NCBI RefSeq assembly: GCF_041765605.1
Contig: NZ_CP168900.1
Span: forward strand, 2,310,001 to 2,374,000
Direction of reading: 5' to 3'
From: Listeria monocytogenes
Lineage (GTDB): Bacteria; Bacillota; Bacilli; Lactobacillales; Listeriaceae
DNA: 64,000 bases
The position numbers were made by a program, and so were the translations under genes. The notes under the pieces are model-generated. The model worked only from the letters and a program-made list of their open reading frames with translations, made no database searches and was not told the DNA's origin. Of this stretch, positions 45,904 through 55,173 are shown piece after piece. How positions within the stretch are numbered: position 1 is the stretch's first letter; each line of letters begins with the position of its first letter.

Positions 45904-46773
45904 ATGACACATGTAACATTACCCATTTTAGAAGATTGGGAAGGTCTTTCACTAACTACTATTTTGCAAGAAAAATTTCACCTCGGTAAAAAGGCACGAC
46001 ATGAAATTCGCATGTCTCAAAACGTTTTACTAAATAACAAACCGCTTGACGACTGGAATACGCCACTTTTCGTTGGTGCGAGTCTTTCTTTACCAGTTTT
46101 TTTACACGACAAAATCCCGACTTATGAGTACGACTTAGAAATTATTTATGAAGATGATTTTTTACTTGTAGTCAATAAACCGGTGGATATGAAAACTCAT
46201 GCAAATGATAGTTATGAAACAGATACTTGCGCGAATGCCGTGCAATATTACTTAGAAAAAACAGGCCAAGATGCGAACGCCCTAGCAGTTCATCGTCTTG
46301 ATCAAACTACTTCCGGTTTAGTACTGTTTGCTAAAAACAAATTAGCTATCGCCGGCTTATCTTGGCAAATGGAAAATAGAGCGATTCACCGGACTTATCT
46401 CGCTGCAGTTGATGGTACTTGGGGACTCGTGATGCAAACAATCAACAAACCAATTGGCGAAGATCGTCACCACGGTTCTAGACGCCAAATCAGCCCATAT
46501 GGTCAACCAGCAGTAACGCATGTTAAAGTGTTAGAAAACGATAATGAAAAAAATACCTCTCTTGTAGAATGCCAAATCGAAACTGGCCGGACGCACCAAA
46601 TCCGCGTGCACTTAAGCGGAATCGGCCACCCAATCATTGGTGATACACTTTATGGTGGTTCTCCTCGTGCTAATCGCATTATGCTACATGCAGAGAAATT
46701 ACATTTAAATCATCCTTTCAAAGGCAAAGAAATGAATTTTTCAGCGCCTGCTGGAGATGATTGGGTATTTTAA
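45904..46773 (+). CDS. RluA/RluD-family pseudouridine synthase
   Basis: 289 residues. An S4-like N-terminal part (KFHLGKKARHEIRMSQNVLLNNKPL) and catalytic core AVHRLDQTTSGLVLFAKN with the essential Asp, then ETGRTHQIRVHLSGIGHPIIGD. It isomerises uridine in structured RNA; the exact site is unknown. It follows adaA by 21 bp and may be cotranscribed. Confidence 0.92.
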   Translation: MTHVTLPILEDWEGLSLTTILQEKFHLGKKARHEIRMSQNVLLNNKPLDDWNTPLFVGASLSLPVFLHDKIPTYEYDLEIIYEDDFLLVVNKPVDMKTHANDSYETDTCANAVQYYLEKTGQDANALAVHRLDQTTSGLVLFAKNKLAIAGLSWQMENRAIHRTYLAAVDGTWGLVMQTINKPIGEDRHHGSRRQISPYGQPAVTHVKVLENDNEKNTSLVECQIETGRTHQIRVHLSGIGHPIIGDTLYGGSPRANRIMLHAEKLHLNHPFKGKEMNFSAPAGDDWVF

Positions 46774-46775
46774 AA

Positions 46776-46800
46776 AGCCACAACATTACGTTGTGACTTC
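46776..46800 (-). terminator. Terminator of the VOC gene
   Basis: CACAAC / GTTGTG stem extended by G-U pairs, followed by CTTTTT on the minus strand; it overlaps the end of the VOC gene and lies just after the pseudouridine synthase gene. Confidence 0.65.
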
Positions 46801-47178
46801 TGTACAAATCTCTACTTTTATTCCATTTGGATCTTCAAAAAATACAGCATAATGATTTTCACCACCAGCAAAAGGATATCTTTCTTCATATAGAAGTTTG
46901 GTTCCTTTTGCTTTTAATTTGGCTCGAAAATCATCCACACGTTCTTTTGTACCACCATGAAATGCCAAATGATTAAGACCAATGCGCTTGCGATGATAAC
47001 CTTCCGCGATAAACGGTTCCTCTGTTTGCACAAATACTAAATACGTATCGGCGAATTTATAACTAAAGCCTTCATTCCAAGTCTGGTATAACTCATAAGA
47101 AAGTTCTTCTAACAGCTCTGACCAAAACATGCGACTTTCTTCTAAATCAGCTACATATATTTCCACATGGTGTAACAT
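46786..47178 (-). CDS. Glyoxalase/VOC-superfamily protein
   Basis: 130 residues with two beta-alpha-beta-beta-beta units: MLHHVEIYVADLEESRMFWSELL at the start and HYAVFFEDPNGIKVEICTE at the end. His4, Glu and a C-terminal Glu are candidate metal ligands. The substrate is unknown. GGGGAGG lies before ATG. It is the third gene of the akr-alkD-voc cluster. Confidence 0.85.
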   Translation of the reverse strand: MLHHVEIYVADLEESRMFWSELLEELSYELYQTWNEGFSYKFADTYLVFVQTEEPFIAEGYHRKRIGLNHLAFHGGTKERVDDFRAKLKAKGTKLLYEERYPFAGGENHYAVFFEDPNGIKVEICTEVTT

Positions 47179-47179
47179 A

Positions 47180-47836
47180 TCACGCCTCCCCGATATGTTT
47201 AAGTGCTTCTCTTCGGCTTAACGGTGCAAGCGAGTGACTATTTACAAACTGGCGAACTGCCCCGCTATCGACTTTTGCATATTGTCTGAGCGCCCATCCA
47301 ATCGCTTTTTGAATAAAGAATTCTTTGGAATCAAGCCATTTTTCACAATTAGAAAAAAGTAAATCTACATCGGTTTTTTCTTTGTACTTCAATTGAAATA
47401 AAATCGCCGTTCGAGCGAGCCAAATATTATCTCCGTTGATCCACGCTTCATTATAGGTAGGAATCAACTCAGGATATAGTTTAAAATGATTACTTACTAC
47501 CGTTCCTGCTAGGCCGTCCACAGTATCCCACCAAGATTTCGTTACAATTAATTGCTCATATACTTTTATCGCCTCACTGGGCTGTTTTTTACCGTAACGA
47601 CTTAATAAATCAATCGCCACATACTGAAATTCACGCTCTTCTTCAGCAAATAAGGCTATCGTAAATCCAAGTAAATCTTGCGGCGCCCCATTTTCTTTCA
47701 AATATTCCGCTACCAATTTTTTTCGTTCACCGGCTCTAATCCCCAAAAAAGTAAATTGATTTTTCATGTAAGCTTCCATTGGCGGAGCATCTGTTAAAGA
47801 ACGATGCGCACGAAATAACGTTTGAATATCTGTCAT
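47180..47836 (-). CDS. DNA alkylation repair protein, AlkD-like HEAT-repeat glycosylase
   Basis: 218 residues, all helical, of the AlkD family: NQFTFLGIRAGERKKLV, YVAIDLLSRYGKK, VTKSWWDTVDGLAGTVVSNHF (conserved Trp and Asp of the lesion pocket) and EFFIQKAIGWALRQYAKVD. It excises N3- and N7-alkylpurines without base flipping. Its presence near ogt and adaA reinforces an alkylation-damage theme. It overlaps the aldo/keto reductase gene by 4 nt. Confidence 0.9.
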   Translation of the reverse strand: MTDIQTLFRAHRSLTDAPPMEAYMKNQFTFLGIRAGERKKLVAEYLKENGAPQDLLGFTIALFAEEEREFQYVAIDLLSRYGKKQPSEAIKVYEQLIVTKSWWDTVDGLAGTVVSNHFKLYPELIPTYNEAWINGDNIWLARTAILFQLKYKEKTDVDLLFSNCEKWLDSKEFFIQKAIGWALRQYAKVDSGAVRQFVNSHSLAPLSRREALKHIGEA

Positions 47837-48717
47837 TCTGCTGTACCACCTGTTAAATAAGCGCGTTCTCGTTCAATACTACTCAAAAAATACTCCAAAT
47901 CATCTGGATCCGGCCCAACACGTTTTCCCGTTTCCAGGCGATCAATTTTTTCCATATCACTGGCATCTAATTGGAAATAGGATAACCGTGAATTTTCTTC
48001 AATCCGACTAGAAGTAATTGACTTCGGAAAAATAATCGTATTGCGATTTAAATGCCATTGTAAAATAACTTGATCTACAGATGCTTGATGTTTTTTCGCA
48101 ATTTCTGTAATAACTGGATTTTGCATTAATATCCCTTTTGCAAGCGGCGACCATGCAGCATGCGCAATATTCTGTTCCGCCAAATACTTACGAAGATCAT
48201 TTTGCGGTAACAGTGGATGCGTTTCCACTTGATTTAAAACTGGTTTTTCATTTGCAGCAACCAATAAATCACTTAAATGATGTTGTTTGAAATTCGCAAC
48301 CCCAATAGATTTAATTAATTTTTCGTCATGAAGCCGCTCCATCGCTCGCCATGAATCACGGTATTTCCCGGCAACTGGCCAATGAATTAAATACAAATCC
48401 AAATAATCCAATTTCAAATTTTGAAGTGTCCGTTCAAAGGCAAATAACGTTTCATCGTAGCCAAGGTCCCCGTTCCACACTTTCGAACTAATAAATAATT
48501 CTTCTCGCGAGACCGCACTATCTGCAATCGCTTGCCCAACAATTGCTTCATTATTATAAACTGCCGCCGTATCAAACAATCGATAACCTACTTCGATTGC
48601 CTTCTCCACAGCTCCAGCGATAAATTCTTGTTCTGTTACTTGAAATACACCAAGTCCAATATAAGGAATTGTCTCATTCCCCGGTAGTATCATTCTGTCT
48701 TGTAAAGTTTTTGTCAA
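47833..48717 (-). CDS. Aldo/keto reductase
   Basis: 294 residues from TTG at 48717 (MTKTLQDRMILPGNE), with GGAGGG seven nucleotides upstream; an in-frame ATG 60 nt earlier lies before that site. The AKR motifs are present: GYRLFDTAAVYNNEAIVGQAI (Asp, Tyr), FISSKVWNGDLGYD (Lys), LIHWP (His) and IIFPKSITSSRIEEN for NADPH. It reduces aldehydes or ketones, possibly methylglyoxal-type; the specific substrate is unknown. Confidence 0.9.
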   Translation of the reverse strand: MTKTLQDRMILPGNETIPYIGLGVFQVTEQEFIAGAVEKAIEVGYRLFDTAAVYNNEAIVGQAIADSAVSREELFISSKVWNGDLGYDETLFAFERTLQNLKLDYLDLYLIHWPVAGKYRDSWRAMERLHDEKLIKSIGVANFKQHHLSDLLVAANEKPVLNQVETHPLLPQNDLRKYLAEQNIAHAAWSPLAKGILMQNPVITEIAKKHQASVDQVILQWHLNRNTIIFPKSITSSRIEENSRLSYFQLDASDMEKIDRLETGKRVGPDPDDLEYFLSSIERERAYLTGGTAE

Positions 48718-49013
48718 AACGAAACCCTCCTCACGAAAACTGTTTTGTGAACTTTTTCTCTTAAATGAATTATACACTATTTTCGCAAATTTATATTTTA
48801 AAACCAGTATACCGAAATGCGCCTTACTCTCCTAATAAAAAGCCACAAAAATTCTACTTTTTTTATTCATTTAATGAAATACCTAAAAACAGCCATTGGA
48901 AACGCTGTCAGAACGTTTATTTGCAGAGCCATCAAAAAAAAGTTTCCTATTTATTCCCATCCTATGTTAGTATTAATTTGTGGTAAAGATCTATCAAGTT
49001 TTTTATTTGTTTT

Positions 49014-49030
49014 CGTTAACTTATCGTTAA
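49014..49030. promoter_or_regulatory. PhoP-box-like direct repeat
   Basis: CGTTAA at 49014-49019 and again at 49025-49030, an 11-bp period as in PhoP boxes of Firmicutes (TTAACA-type repeats). It lies 74 bp before a PhoU-like/PiT operon. The match is short. Confidence 0.35.
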
Positions 49031-49064
49031 GAAAAAAGCTCCCTTTTCAAAGTAAAAGCGAGCT
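49031..49064 (-). terminator. Minus-strand terminator-like hairpin
   Basis: AGCTC-CTTTT / AAAAG-GAGCT with a 6-nt loop and one C-C mismatch. On the minus strand TTTTTT follows. It faces transcription leaving the phosphate genes in antisense, with no minus-strand gene to serve. Confidence 0.5.
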
Positions 49065-49103
49065 GATTATTAATGACCAAAAATGATCGGGGGAATTAAG
49101 AAA

Positions 49104-49724
49104 ATGGCTTTTAAAAATAAAAAAGACCGTTTTGCTTCGTTGTTGCATGACATTGCAGTAAATTTACATGAAGGTGCAAATTTCTTTGCAACTTACAACA
49201 TTAATTCGGTGGAGGATTTACATACTTTCTCGAATAAAATCAAAGAATATGAAACAGCTGGAGACTCCATGGTTCACAAAATGATTATGGAACTAAACGA
49301 CGCTTTCATTACACCAATCGAACGTGAGGACATGTTAGAACTGACTAACCGCTTAGACGACGTAATGGATGCACTTGATGAAACAGCTTTCTCACTAGAA
49401 ATCTGCCAAATCACTCATTATGATGAATACATGACTAAATTTATCCAAGCTATTCAAGCAAGCACTGTTGAAATTGAAAAAGCAGTTGACCTTGTTTTTG
49501 ATAAAAAACTAAAAGACGTTCGTAAACTTGCGATCCAAATTAAAGATTACGAATCTCAATGTGATGATGTTTACCGCGAATCACTAATCCAACTTTTCCA
49601 AAACGAAAAAGATCCAATTAAACTAATTCGTCTAAGAGAAGTTTATGAAAAATTAGAAGACATTGCTGATAGTTGTCAAAGCGTTGCGAATACGCTTGAA
49701 TCAATTGTCATGAAAAATGCGTAA
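49104..49724 (+). CDS. DUF47/PhoU-like accessory protein of PiT transporter
   Basis: 206 residues from MAFKNKKDRFASLL, with CGGGGGAA nine nucleotides upstream. It is all helical, with the family stretches EYETAGDSMVHKMIMELNDAFITPIEREDMLELTNRLDDVMDALDE and REVYEKLEDIADSCQSVANTLE; the acidic clusters bind metal in PhoU-like proteins. It ends 13 bp before the PiT gene. This pit accessory pairing is conserved in Firmicutes. Confidence 0.92.
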   Translation: MAFKNKKDRFASLLHDIAVNLHEGANFFATYNINSVEDLHTFSNKIKEYETAGDSMVHKMIMELNDAFITPIEREDMLELTNRLDDVMDALDETAFSLEICQITHYDEYMTKFIQAIQASTVEIEKAVDLVFDKKLKDVRKLAIQIKDYESQCDDVYRESLIQLFQNEKDPIKLIRLREVYEKLEDIADSCQSVANTLESIVMKNA

Positions 49725-49737
49725 GGGGCCTAGATAG

Positions 49738-50736
49738 ATGGAAGGAATGTTTCTCATCACCCTCGTCATCGTACTTGCCGCGCTAGCATTTGACCTAATC
49801 AACGGGTTTCATGATACAGCTAACGCAATTGCGACTAGTGTCTCTACAAAAGCCTTAAAACCACGACATGCGATTATTCTTGCTGCCGTAATGAACTTTG
49901 TGGGTGCTATTTCATTCACAGGGGTTGCTAAAACAATTACAAAAGACATTGTTAACCCATTCGACTTAGATCACGGGGAACTTGTTATTTTAGCAGCATT
50001 ACTTTCAGCTATTGCTTGGAACTTAATCACTTGGTATTTCGGAATTCCTAGTAGTTCCTCCCATGCCTTGATTGGATCCATCGCCGGTGCAGCCATTGCA
50101 TCAGCCGGATTCGCAGCAATTGAATACAGCGGATTTACTAAAATCATTGTTGGTTTATTAGTATCTCCTGTACTTGCTTTCGTAGTCGGTTACACGATAT
50201 ATTCACTCTTCAAGATTTTCTTGAAGAACTTAAACTTAGCCACGACCAATCGGCGCTTCCGGATGATTCAAGTCGGAACTGCTGCGCTACAATCTTACAC
50301 ACACGGAACTAATGATGCACAAAAATCAATGGGGATTATCACAATGGCATTAATTGCTAGTGGTTTCCAAACAACCGATGATGTGCAATTATGGGTTCAA
50401 GTATCCTGTGCGATTGCCATGGCGATTGGTACGAGTATTGGTGGTTGGAAAATCATCAAAACTGTTGGTGGTAAAATCATGAAAATCAAACCAGTTAATG
50501 GTGTAGCGGCTGATTTAAGTTCCGTTATCATTATTTTCGGTGCTACTTTCATTCATTTACCAGTTAGTACAACACACGTAATCAGCTCTTCTATCCTTGG
50601 TGTTGGAACAGCTCACCGTGTCAAAGGTGTTAAATGGGATACTGCCCAACGTATGATTATTACATGGGTTATCACACTTCCTATTTCAGCAACAATTGCA
50701 GCACTTATCTTCTATGTACTAAGATTTATTCTTTAA
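49738..50736 (+). CDS. pit: Low-affinity inorganic phosphate transporter, PiT family
   Basis: 332 residues with ten or so helices and the two inverted PiT signatures: FDLINGFHDTANAIATSVSTKAL at the N-terminus and QSYTHGTNDAQKSMGI in the second half. It moves metal-phosphate complexes with a proton or cation gradient. AAGGGG precedes ATG. It ends with a terminator. Confidence 0.95.
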   Translation: MEGMFLITLVIVLAALAFDLINGFHDTANAIATSVSTKALKPRHAIILAAVMNFVGAISFTGVAKTITKDIVNPFDLDHGELVILAALLSAIAWNLITWYFGIPSSSSHALIGSIAGAAIASAGFAAIEYSGFTKIIVGLLVSPVLAFVVGYTIYSLFKIFLKNLNLATTNRRFRMIQVGTAALQSYTHGTNDAQKSMGIITMALIASGFQTTDDVQLWVQVSCAIAMAIGTSIGGWKIIKTVGGKIMKIKPVNGVAADLSSVIIIFGATFIHLPVSTTHVISSSILGVGTAHRVKGVKWDTAQRMIITWVITLPISATIAALIFYVLRFIL

Positions 50737-50744
50737 TATCATTT

Positions 50745-50773
50745 AGAGCCTTGCTAACGCGAGGCTCTTTTTA
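50745..50773 (+). terminator. Terminator of the PiT operon
   Basis: AGAGCCT-GC / GC-AGGCTCT with a TAAC loop, then TTTTT. Confidence 0.9.
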
Positions 50774-50927
50774 TACATTTTTTTGAATAAAACTAATAAA
50801 TATAATATAAAACGAGATTATTTTAAAAACTTATTGCATATTTACTCATTTTGATGTATTATAATAAACATCGATAATAACGATTCATTGATTATAAATT
50901 ACTCAAATACTAAAGGGAGTTGTACTT

Positions 50928-52388
50928 ATGCAGAAGCATTTATTACAAAAGTTTGCAGCAATTTTACTTGTTTTTATAGTTGTATTTTCTGGCTTCACAA
51001 CTGTGTTCGCCGCTGATACAGAAGATCAAACTTTAGCTAAGATTCAAGAAAAAGGCGTTTTAACGGTCGGTCTTTCCGCTGACTATCCGCCGTATGAATT
51101 TCATCAAACAATCGACGGTAAAGATAAAGTCGTTGGTTTTGATGTAAGTATTGCGAAAAAAATTGCCAAAAATTTAAATGTTAAATTAGAGATTAAAGAA
51201 ATGAATTTTGATAGCTTGCTTGGCTCACTAAAAACTGGCAAGATTGATATGATTATTTCCGGGATGTCACCTACACCCGAACGTCAAAAAGAAGTGGATT
51301 TCTCAGATCCATACATGTTCGTTCAGCAACGTGTCGTGATTAGAAAGACAGATAAAGATAAATTTACAAGTGTTAATGATTTTAGTGGCGTGAAAGTTGG
51401 TGCCCAAAAACAAACGACACAAGAAGAATTAGCTCAAAACGAACTAGTTGGTTCAGAAGTAGTTTCCCTTCAAAAAGTACCGGACCTTATTCTTAACCTT
51501 AAAAGCAACAAAGTAGATGCCGTTGTTTTAGAAGGTCCTGTTGCTGAAGCATATATTAGTCAAGATAAGACACTCGCTATGGCCGATATCAAATTTGCTA
51601 ATGGTAGCAAAGAAACAGCCATCGCCATGCCAAAAGGTTCTACAGCTTTACAAGAAAAAGTCAACGCTTCTATTAAAGATATACAAGATACCGGCTTACT
51701 GAAAAAATACCAAAAAGAAGCCAATAAATTAATGTTCCAAGATGGTAGTTTTTACGAGAAATATGGTAATTACTTTATAACTGGTACATTAATTACTATT
51801 GCCCTTGCCGCTATCGGCGTGTTATGCGGTGCCATTCTCGGCTCATTGCTCGCTCTCATGAAACTAGCGAAAACAAGATGGTTACGCTGGCCAGCAGCAT
51901 GCTATATTGAATTTGTCCGTGGTACGCCACTTCTAATTCAAATTTTCATCGTCTTTTTCGGAACTCAAATTATCGGTATGGACGTATCCGCCTTTGTTTC
52001 TGGTTGTATCGCCCTATCGCTCAACAGTGCTGCTTATGTTGCTGAAATTATCCGGGCAGGTATTTCCGCTGTCAATAAAGGTCAAATGGAAGCAGCTCGT
52101 TCCCTTGGTATGACACAAGGCGCTAGCATGCGTTACATCATCTTACCGCAAGCCGTGAAAAATATTCTTCCTGCGCTTGGGAATGAATTCGTTACTGTTA
52201 TTAAAGAATCTTCCATCGTATCCGTTATCGGTGTAACAGAGCTAATGTTTATGACTGGCGTAGTCCAAGGCGCAAGCTTCAAGCCATTTATTCCGCTAAT
52301 CATTACATCGTTAATTTACTTTGTACTAACATTTAGCTTGTCGAGACTACTAGGTGTTGCTGAAAGGAGAATGAGAACAAGTGATTGA
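50928..52388 (+). CDS. arpJ: Amino acid ABC transporter, binding protein fused to permease (ArpJ-like)
   Basis: 486 residues. A signal sequence (1-28, ending VFAAD), then a family 3 solute-binding domain (about 35-265: [38 protein letters not shown]), then a permease domain with five helices and the ABC coupling motif [21 protein letters not shown]. The fusion tethers the binding domain to the membrane, as in GlnPQ-type importers. The polar amino acid (glutamine, arginine or cystine) is not certain; the symbol arpJ is from the listerial locus. GGGAG lies before ATG. Confidence 0.9.
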   Translation: MQKHLLQKFAAILLVFIVVFSGFTTVFAADTEDQTLAKIQEKGVLTVGLSADYPPYEFHQTIDGKDKVVGFDVSIAKKIAKNLNVKLEIKEMNFDSLLGSLKTGKIDMIISGMSPTPERQKEVDFSDPYMFVQQRVVIRKTDKDKFTSVNDFSGVKVGAQKQTTQEELAQNELVGSEVVSLQKVPDLILNLKSNKVDAVVLEGPVAEAYISQDKTLAMADIKFANGSKETAIAMPKGSTALQEKVNASIKDIQDTGLLKKYQKEANKLMFQDGSFYEKYGNYFITGTLITIALAAIGVLCGAILGSLLALMKLAKTRWLRWPAACYIEFVRGTPLLIQIFIVFFGTQIIGMDVSAFVSGCIALSLNSAAYVAEIIRAGISAVNKGQMEAARSLGMTQGASMRYIILPQAVKNILPALGNEFVTVIKESSIVSVIGVTELMFMTGVVQGASFKPFIPLIITSLIYFVLTFSLSRLLGVAERRMRTSD

Positions 52389-53106
52389 TATTAAAAATTT
52401 ACACAAACATTTTGGCAAATTAGAAGTCTTAAAAGGCATTGACCTTGAAATCGCATCTGGAGAAGTGGTCGTAGTTATCGGCCCTTCCGGAAGCGGAAAA
52501 AGTACTTTCCTACGTTGCCTGAACTTATTAGAACAACCAACAACCGGCACGATTCTTTTCGAAAACAAAGACCTAATGGCAAAACAAACAAACGTCAACG
52601 AACTTCGTCAAAAAATGGGCATGGTTTTCCAAAACTTCAACTTATTCCCGCATAAAAACGTTCTTGAAAACCTAATGTTAGCGCCTATGAAAGTAAAAAA
52701 TGAAGATAGTGCAGCTGCGAAAAAACACGCTCTTTCTCTACTCGAAAAAGTCGGTTTAGCTGATAAAGCAACTAGCTACCCTTCCCAGCTTTCAGGTGGA
52801 CAACAACAACGGGTAGCGATTGCCCGGGCACTTGCAATGAATCCCGACGTAATGTTATTCGATGAACCAACTTCCGCACTTGACCCAGAAATGGTCGGTG
52901 AAGTATTAAGCGTGATGAAGTCACTTGCTAAAGAAGGTATGACGATGGTTGTCGTAACGCACGAAATGGGCTTCGCAAGAGAAGTTGCCGACCGTGTTGT
53001 CTTCATGGATGCCGGCGTGATTCAAGAACAAGGCACGCCCGAAGAAGTATTCGGAAACCCACAAAACGATCGTACAAAAGACTTTTTAGGAAAAGTATTA
53101 GCATAA
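52381..53106 (+). CDS. Amino acid ABC transporter ATPase (GlnQ-like)
   Basis: 241 residues from a GTG that overlaps the arpJ stop. Walker [10 protein letters not shown], signature [16 protein letters not shown], Walker [15 protein letters not shown], switch His [19 protein letters not shown], all close to GlnQ. It powers the fused binding protein-permease encoded just upstream. Confidence 0.95.
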   Translation: MIDIKNLHKHFGKLEVLKGIDLEIASGEVVVVIGPSGSGKSTFLRCLNLLEQPTTGTILFENKDLMAKQTNVNELRQKMGMVFQNFNLFPHKNVLENLMLAPMKVKNEDSAAAKKHALSLLEKVGLADKATSYPSQLSGGQQQRVAIARALAMNPDVMLFDEPTSALDPEMVGEVLSVMKSLAKEGMTMVVVTHEMGFAREVADRVVFMDAGVIQEQGTPEEVFGNPQNDRTKDFLGKVLA

Positions 53107-53115
53107 ACATAGATT

Positions 53116-53148
53116 ACGTCTCGCCTATTTCAGGTGAGGCGTTTATCT
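53116..53148 (+). terminator. Probable terminator after the amino acid importer
   Basis: ACGTCTCGCCT / AGGTGAGGCGT with two G-U pairs and a 5-nt loop, followed by TTTATCT. The T tract is short, so it may be leaky into the aminotransferase. Confidence 0.6.
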
Positions 53149-53178
53149 GCACTTATAGAAAAAAGGAGCTAATTAAAC

Positions 53179-54330
53179 ATGATGAATAACTCAAAAATTG
53201 CTAAAAAACATCAACAAATGCCTGTGAACATTCTTGCTGATATTGGCACACTTGCCAAAACAATGCCTGATATTCTCGATTTATCCATTGGTGATCCTGA
53301 TTTAATTACGGATGAATCGATTATTAATGCTGCTTTTGAAGACGTTCGAGCAGGCCATACAAAATATACAGAATCTGGTGGAGATGTAGAACTCATCGAT
53401 GCCATTCGTGGTTATTTTATCCGTAATTATGATTTGTCTTTTGAACGCAACCAAATCCGCGCTACAGTTGGCGCGCTTCATGGTATGTACCTAACCTTGC
53501 AAACCATTCTCGACGACGGCGATGAAGTCATTATTCACGAACCATACTTCTCCCCGTATAAAGATCAAGTGTTAAATTCTGGTGGTACACCAATCATTAT
53601 TCCAACTTATGAAAAAGACGATTTTGCGATTAATGTCGATATTTTAGAAGCTGCCATTACTGATAAAACAAAAGCTTTAATTTTAAATTCACCTAATAAT
53701 CCCACCGGTGCTGTTTTTTCACCAGAAACGTTTGAAAAAATTGCCAATCTAGCGAAAAAATATGATTTCTTTATTTTATCGGATGAAGTATATGATGGAT
53801 TCAGTTTTTATGAAGACTTCGTACCAATGGCCAAATTCGCGCCAGATCACACGATTACATTCGGTAGTATGTCTAAAAACTTCGCAATGACCGGTTGGCG
53901 CTTAGGATATATGATTGCCCCTACTTATTTAAACGAAGCTGCAAAGATTATTAATGAAGGAATTACTTATTCAGCCCCTACACCGTCCCAAAGAGCTGCT
54001 ATTTACGCGTTAAATCATTCTGAGACACTAATTCCTTTAGTAACAGAAACCTTCCAAAAACGCCTAGAATACATCGCAAAACGGGTGGAAGAAATCCCAT
54101 ATCTTTCTTTACATCCACTCAAAGGTTCGATTTACGCCTTTATCAATATTTCTAAAACAAATATGGATTCCGTTTCATTTACAGAATATGTCTTAAAAGA
54201 AACGCAAGTCCTCGTCATTCCTGGGCTAGCTTTTGGTGAATCTGGTGATAATTATGTTCGCCTAGCTGCAACCCAAGACATCAGCGTGCTAGAAGAAGCA
54301 TTTAACCGTCTAGCCAAACTAACCTTTTAA
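53179..54330 (+). CDS. Class I/II pyridoxal-phosphate aminotransferase
   Basis: 383 residues with the fold type I markers: NSPNNPTGAVFSP, LSDEVYDGFSFY and the PLP-Lys motif FGSMSKNFAMTGWRLGYMIAP. It resembles aspartate/aromatic aminotransferases (PatA/AspB type). It follows the amino acid importer genes by 72 bp. Substrate specificity is not readable from motifs. AAAGGAG precedes ATG. Confidence 0.9.
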   Translation: MMNNSKIAKKHQQMPVNILADIGTLAKTMPDILDLSIGDPDLITDESIINAAFEDVRAGHTKYTESGGDVELIDAIRGYFIRNYDLSFERNQIRATVGALHGMYLTLQTILDDGDEVIIHEPYFSPYKDQVLNSGGTPIIIPTYEKDDFAINVDILEAAITDKTKALILNSPNNPTGAVFSPETFEKIANLAKKYDFFILSDEVYDGFSFYEDFVPMAKFAPDHTITFGSMSKNFAMTGWRLGYMIAPTYLNEAAKIINEGITYSAPTPSQRAAIYALNHSETLIPLVTETFQKRLEYIAKRVEEIPYLSLHPLKGSIYAFINISKTNMDSVSFTEYVLKETQVLVIPGLAFGESGDNYVRLAATQDISVLEEAFNRLAKLTF

Positions 54331-54332
54331 CG

Positions 54333-54373
54333 AAAAGAGCAAACTCGCTTTATTAGCAAGTTTGCTCTTTTTT
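54333..54373. terminator. Bidirectional terminator
   Basis: AAAAGAGCAAACT-GCT / AGC-AGTTTGCTCTTTT with A and T tracts, between convergent aminotransferase and HAD genes. Confidence 0.93.
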
Positions 54374-55001
54374 ATTTTAATTTGATTTCTGCAAAAGAAG
54401 AAACAACCGTCGCTTCTTTTGGAAAAGTGATGTTTTTTGTGGCTTCATTCGGTACGATATACACTTTTAACCCAGCCTGCATTGCTGATAGCGCACCATT
54501 TTTGGAATCTTCTATAGCAATTGCTTCTTCCGGCTTCACACCAAGCGCTTCTACTGCTTGCAAATAAAGTGCCGGATGTGGCTTAATTTCATCCACATGG
54601 TCTGCCGTTTGTATCGTCTCAAAATCGGCTAAAATGCCCAGACGATCCAAAGTAGGCTCAATCCAGTCAAATCCCGAACTCGTTGCAAGACCTATTTTAT
54701 AGTCATTCGCTTTTACTTGTTCAAAAAATTCTTTAAAACCATCACGAAAGCCAAGTGATTGTTGACCAAGATGACAAGCTTCCGCCACGGTAGTTAAAAA
54801 AGCTTCTTTATCAAAAGCCCCGTTCGTTGCTTCCATCATATAGCGAATAATTGGTTCTTCACTTGTACCGATAATTTGTTGATAAATTTCATCTGGTAAA
54901 TCAATATCGTACGTCTCTTTCAAATAGTTCATTGTCTCCGTATACCATAAATTTTCCGTATCAAGCATAGTTCCATCAAAATCAAAAACAACCGCCTTCA
55001 C
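54372..55001 (-). CDS. HAD phosphatase of the beta-phosphoglucomutase-like group
   Basis: 209 residues from GTG at 55001: TAGGAGG is six nucleotides from it, but directly abuts the ATG at 55007. Motifs: AVVFDFDGTMLDTENLWYTE, LATSSGFDWIEPTLDRLG, KPHPALYLQAVEALG and AIEDSKNGALSAMQAG. It could be beta-phosphoglucomutase or a general sugar-phosphate phosphatase. It is alone, with no maltose or trehalose genes next to it. Confidence 0.85.
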   Translation of the reverse strand: MKAVVFDFDGTMLDTENLWYTETMNYLKETYDIDLPDEIYQQIIGTSEEPIIRYMMEATNGAFDKEAFLTTVAEACHLGQQSLGFRDGFKEFFEQVKANDYKIGLATSSGFDWIEPTLDRLGILADFETIQTADHVDEIKPHPALYLQAVEALGVKPEEAIAIEDSKNGALSAMQAGLKVYIVPNEATKNITFPKEATVVSSFAEIKLK

Positions 55002-55088
55002 ATGCATCCTCCTAGTATAAGTGATACTTTCATTGTAACATAGATAAACTATTTAAGAAATCTTCGAAAAAGGGTTGCTTTTTTAGTA

Positions 55089-55132
55089 AAAAACGAATAA
55101 TATTGTATTTGTGGTTTTTAATGTTCGTCATT
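55089..55132. promoter_or_regulatory. Paired PurR boxes
   Basis: AAAAACGAATAAT (55089-55101) and AATGTTCGTCATT (55120-55132) are inverted PurBoxes around CGAA/TTCG cores, separated by 18 bp, as in Bacillus PurR operators. They lie about 40 bp before the purine permease start codon. PurR with PRPP antagonism would repress the transporter when purines are ample. Confidence 0.8.
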
Positions 55133-55173
55133 TACCATTAAGCATGATTTTAAAAAAGGAGTGAAACACACGC

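Larger units (their letters stand above)
48718..49103. other. Gap upstream of the phosphate transport genes
   Basis: About 386 bp between divergent transcription units. I find no convincing gene (short frames lack ribosome sites or families). It holds a direct repeat CGTTAACTTATCGTTAA near 49014-49030 and a hairpin at 49037-49064 that would act as a terminator only on the minus strand. Confidence 0.55.

Noticed and set aside
48765-49086. Two overlapping plus-strand frames in the gap before the phosphate genes
   Set aside because: Compositionally random, poor starts, and the frames overlap the repeat and hairpin; no family recognised.
55008-55173. Guanine/adenine riboswitch before the purine permease
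   Set aside because: No purine aptamer core is visible; paired PurR boxes occupy the region instead.
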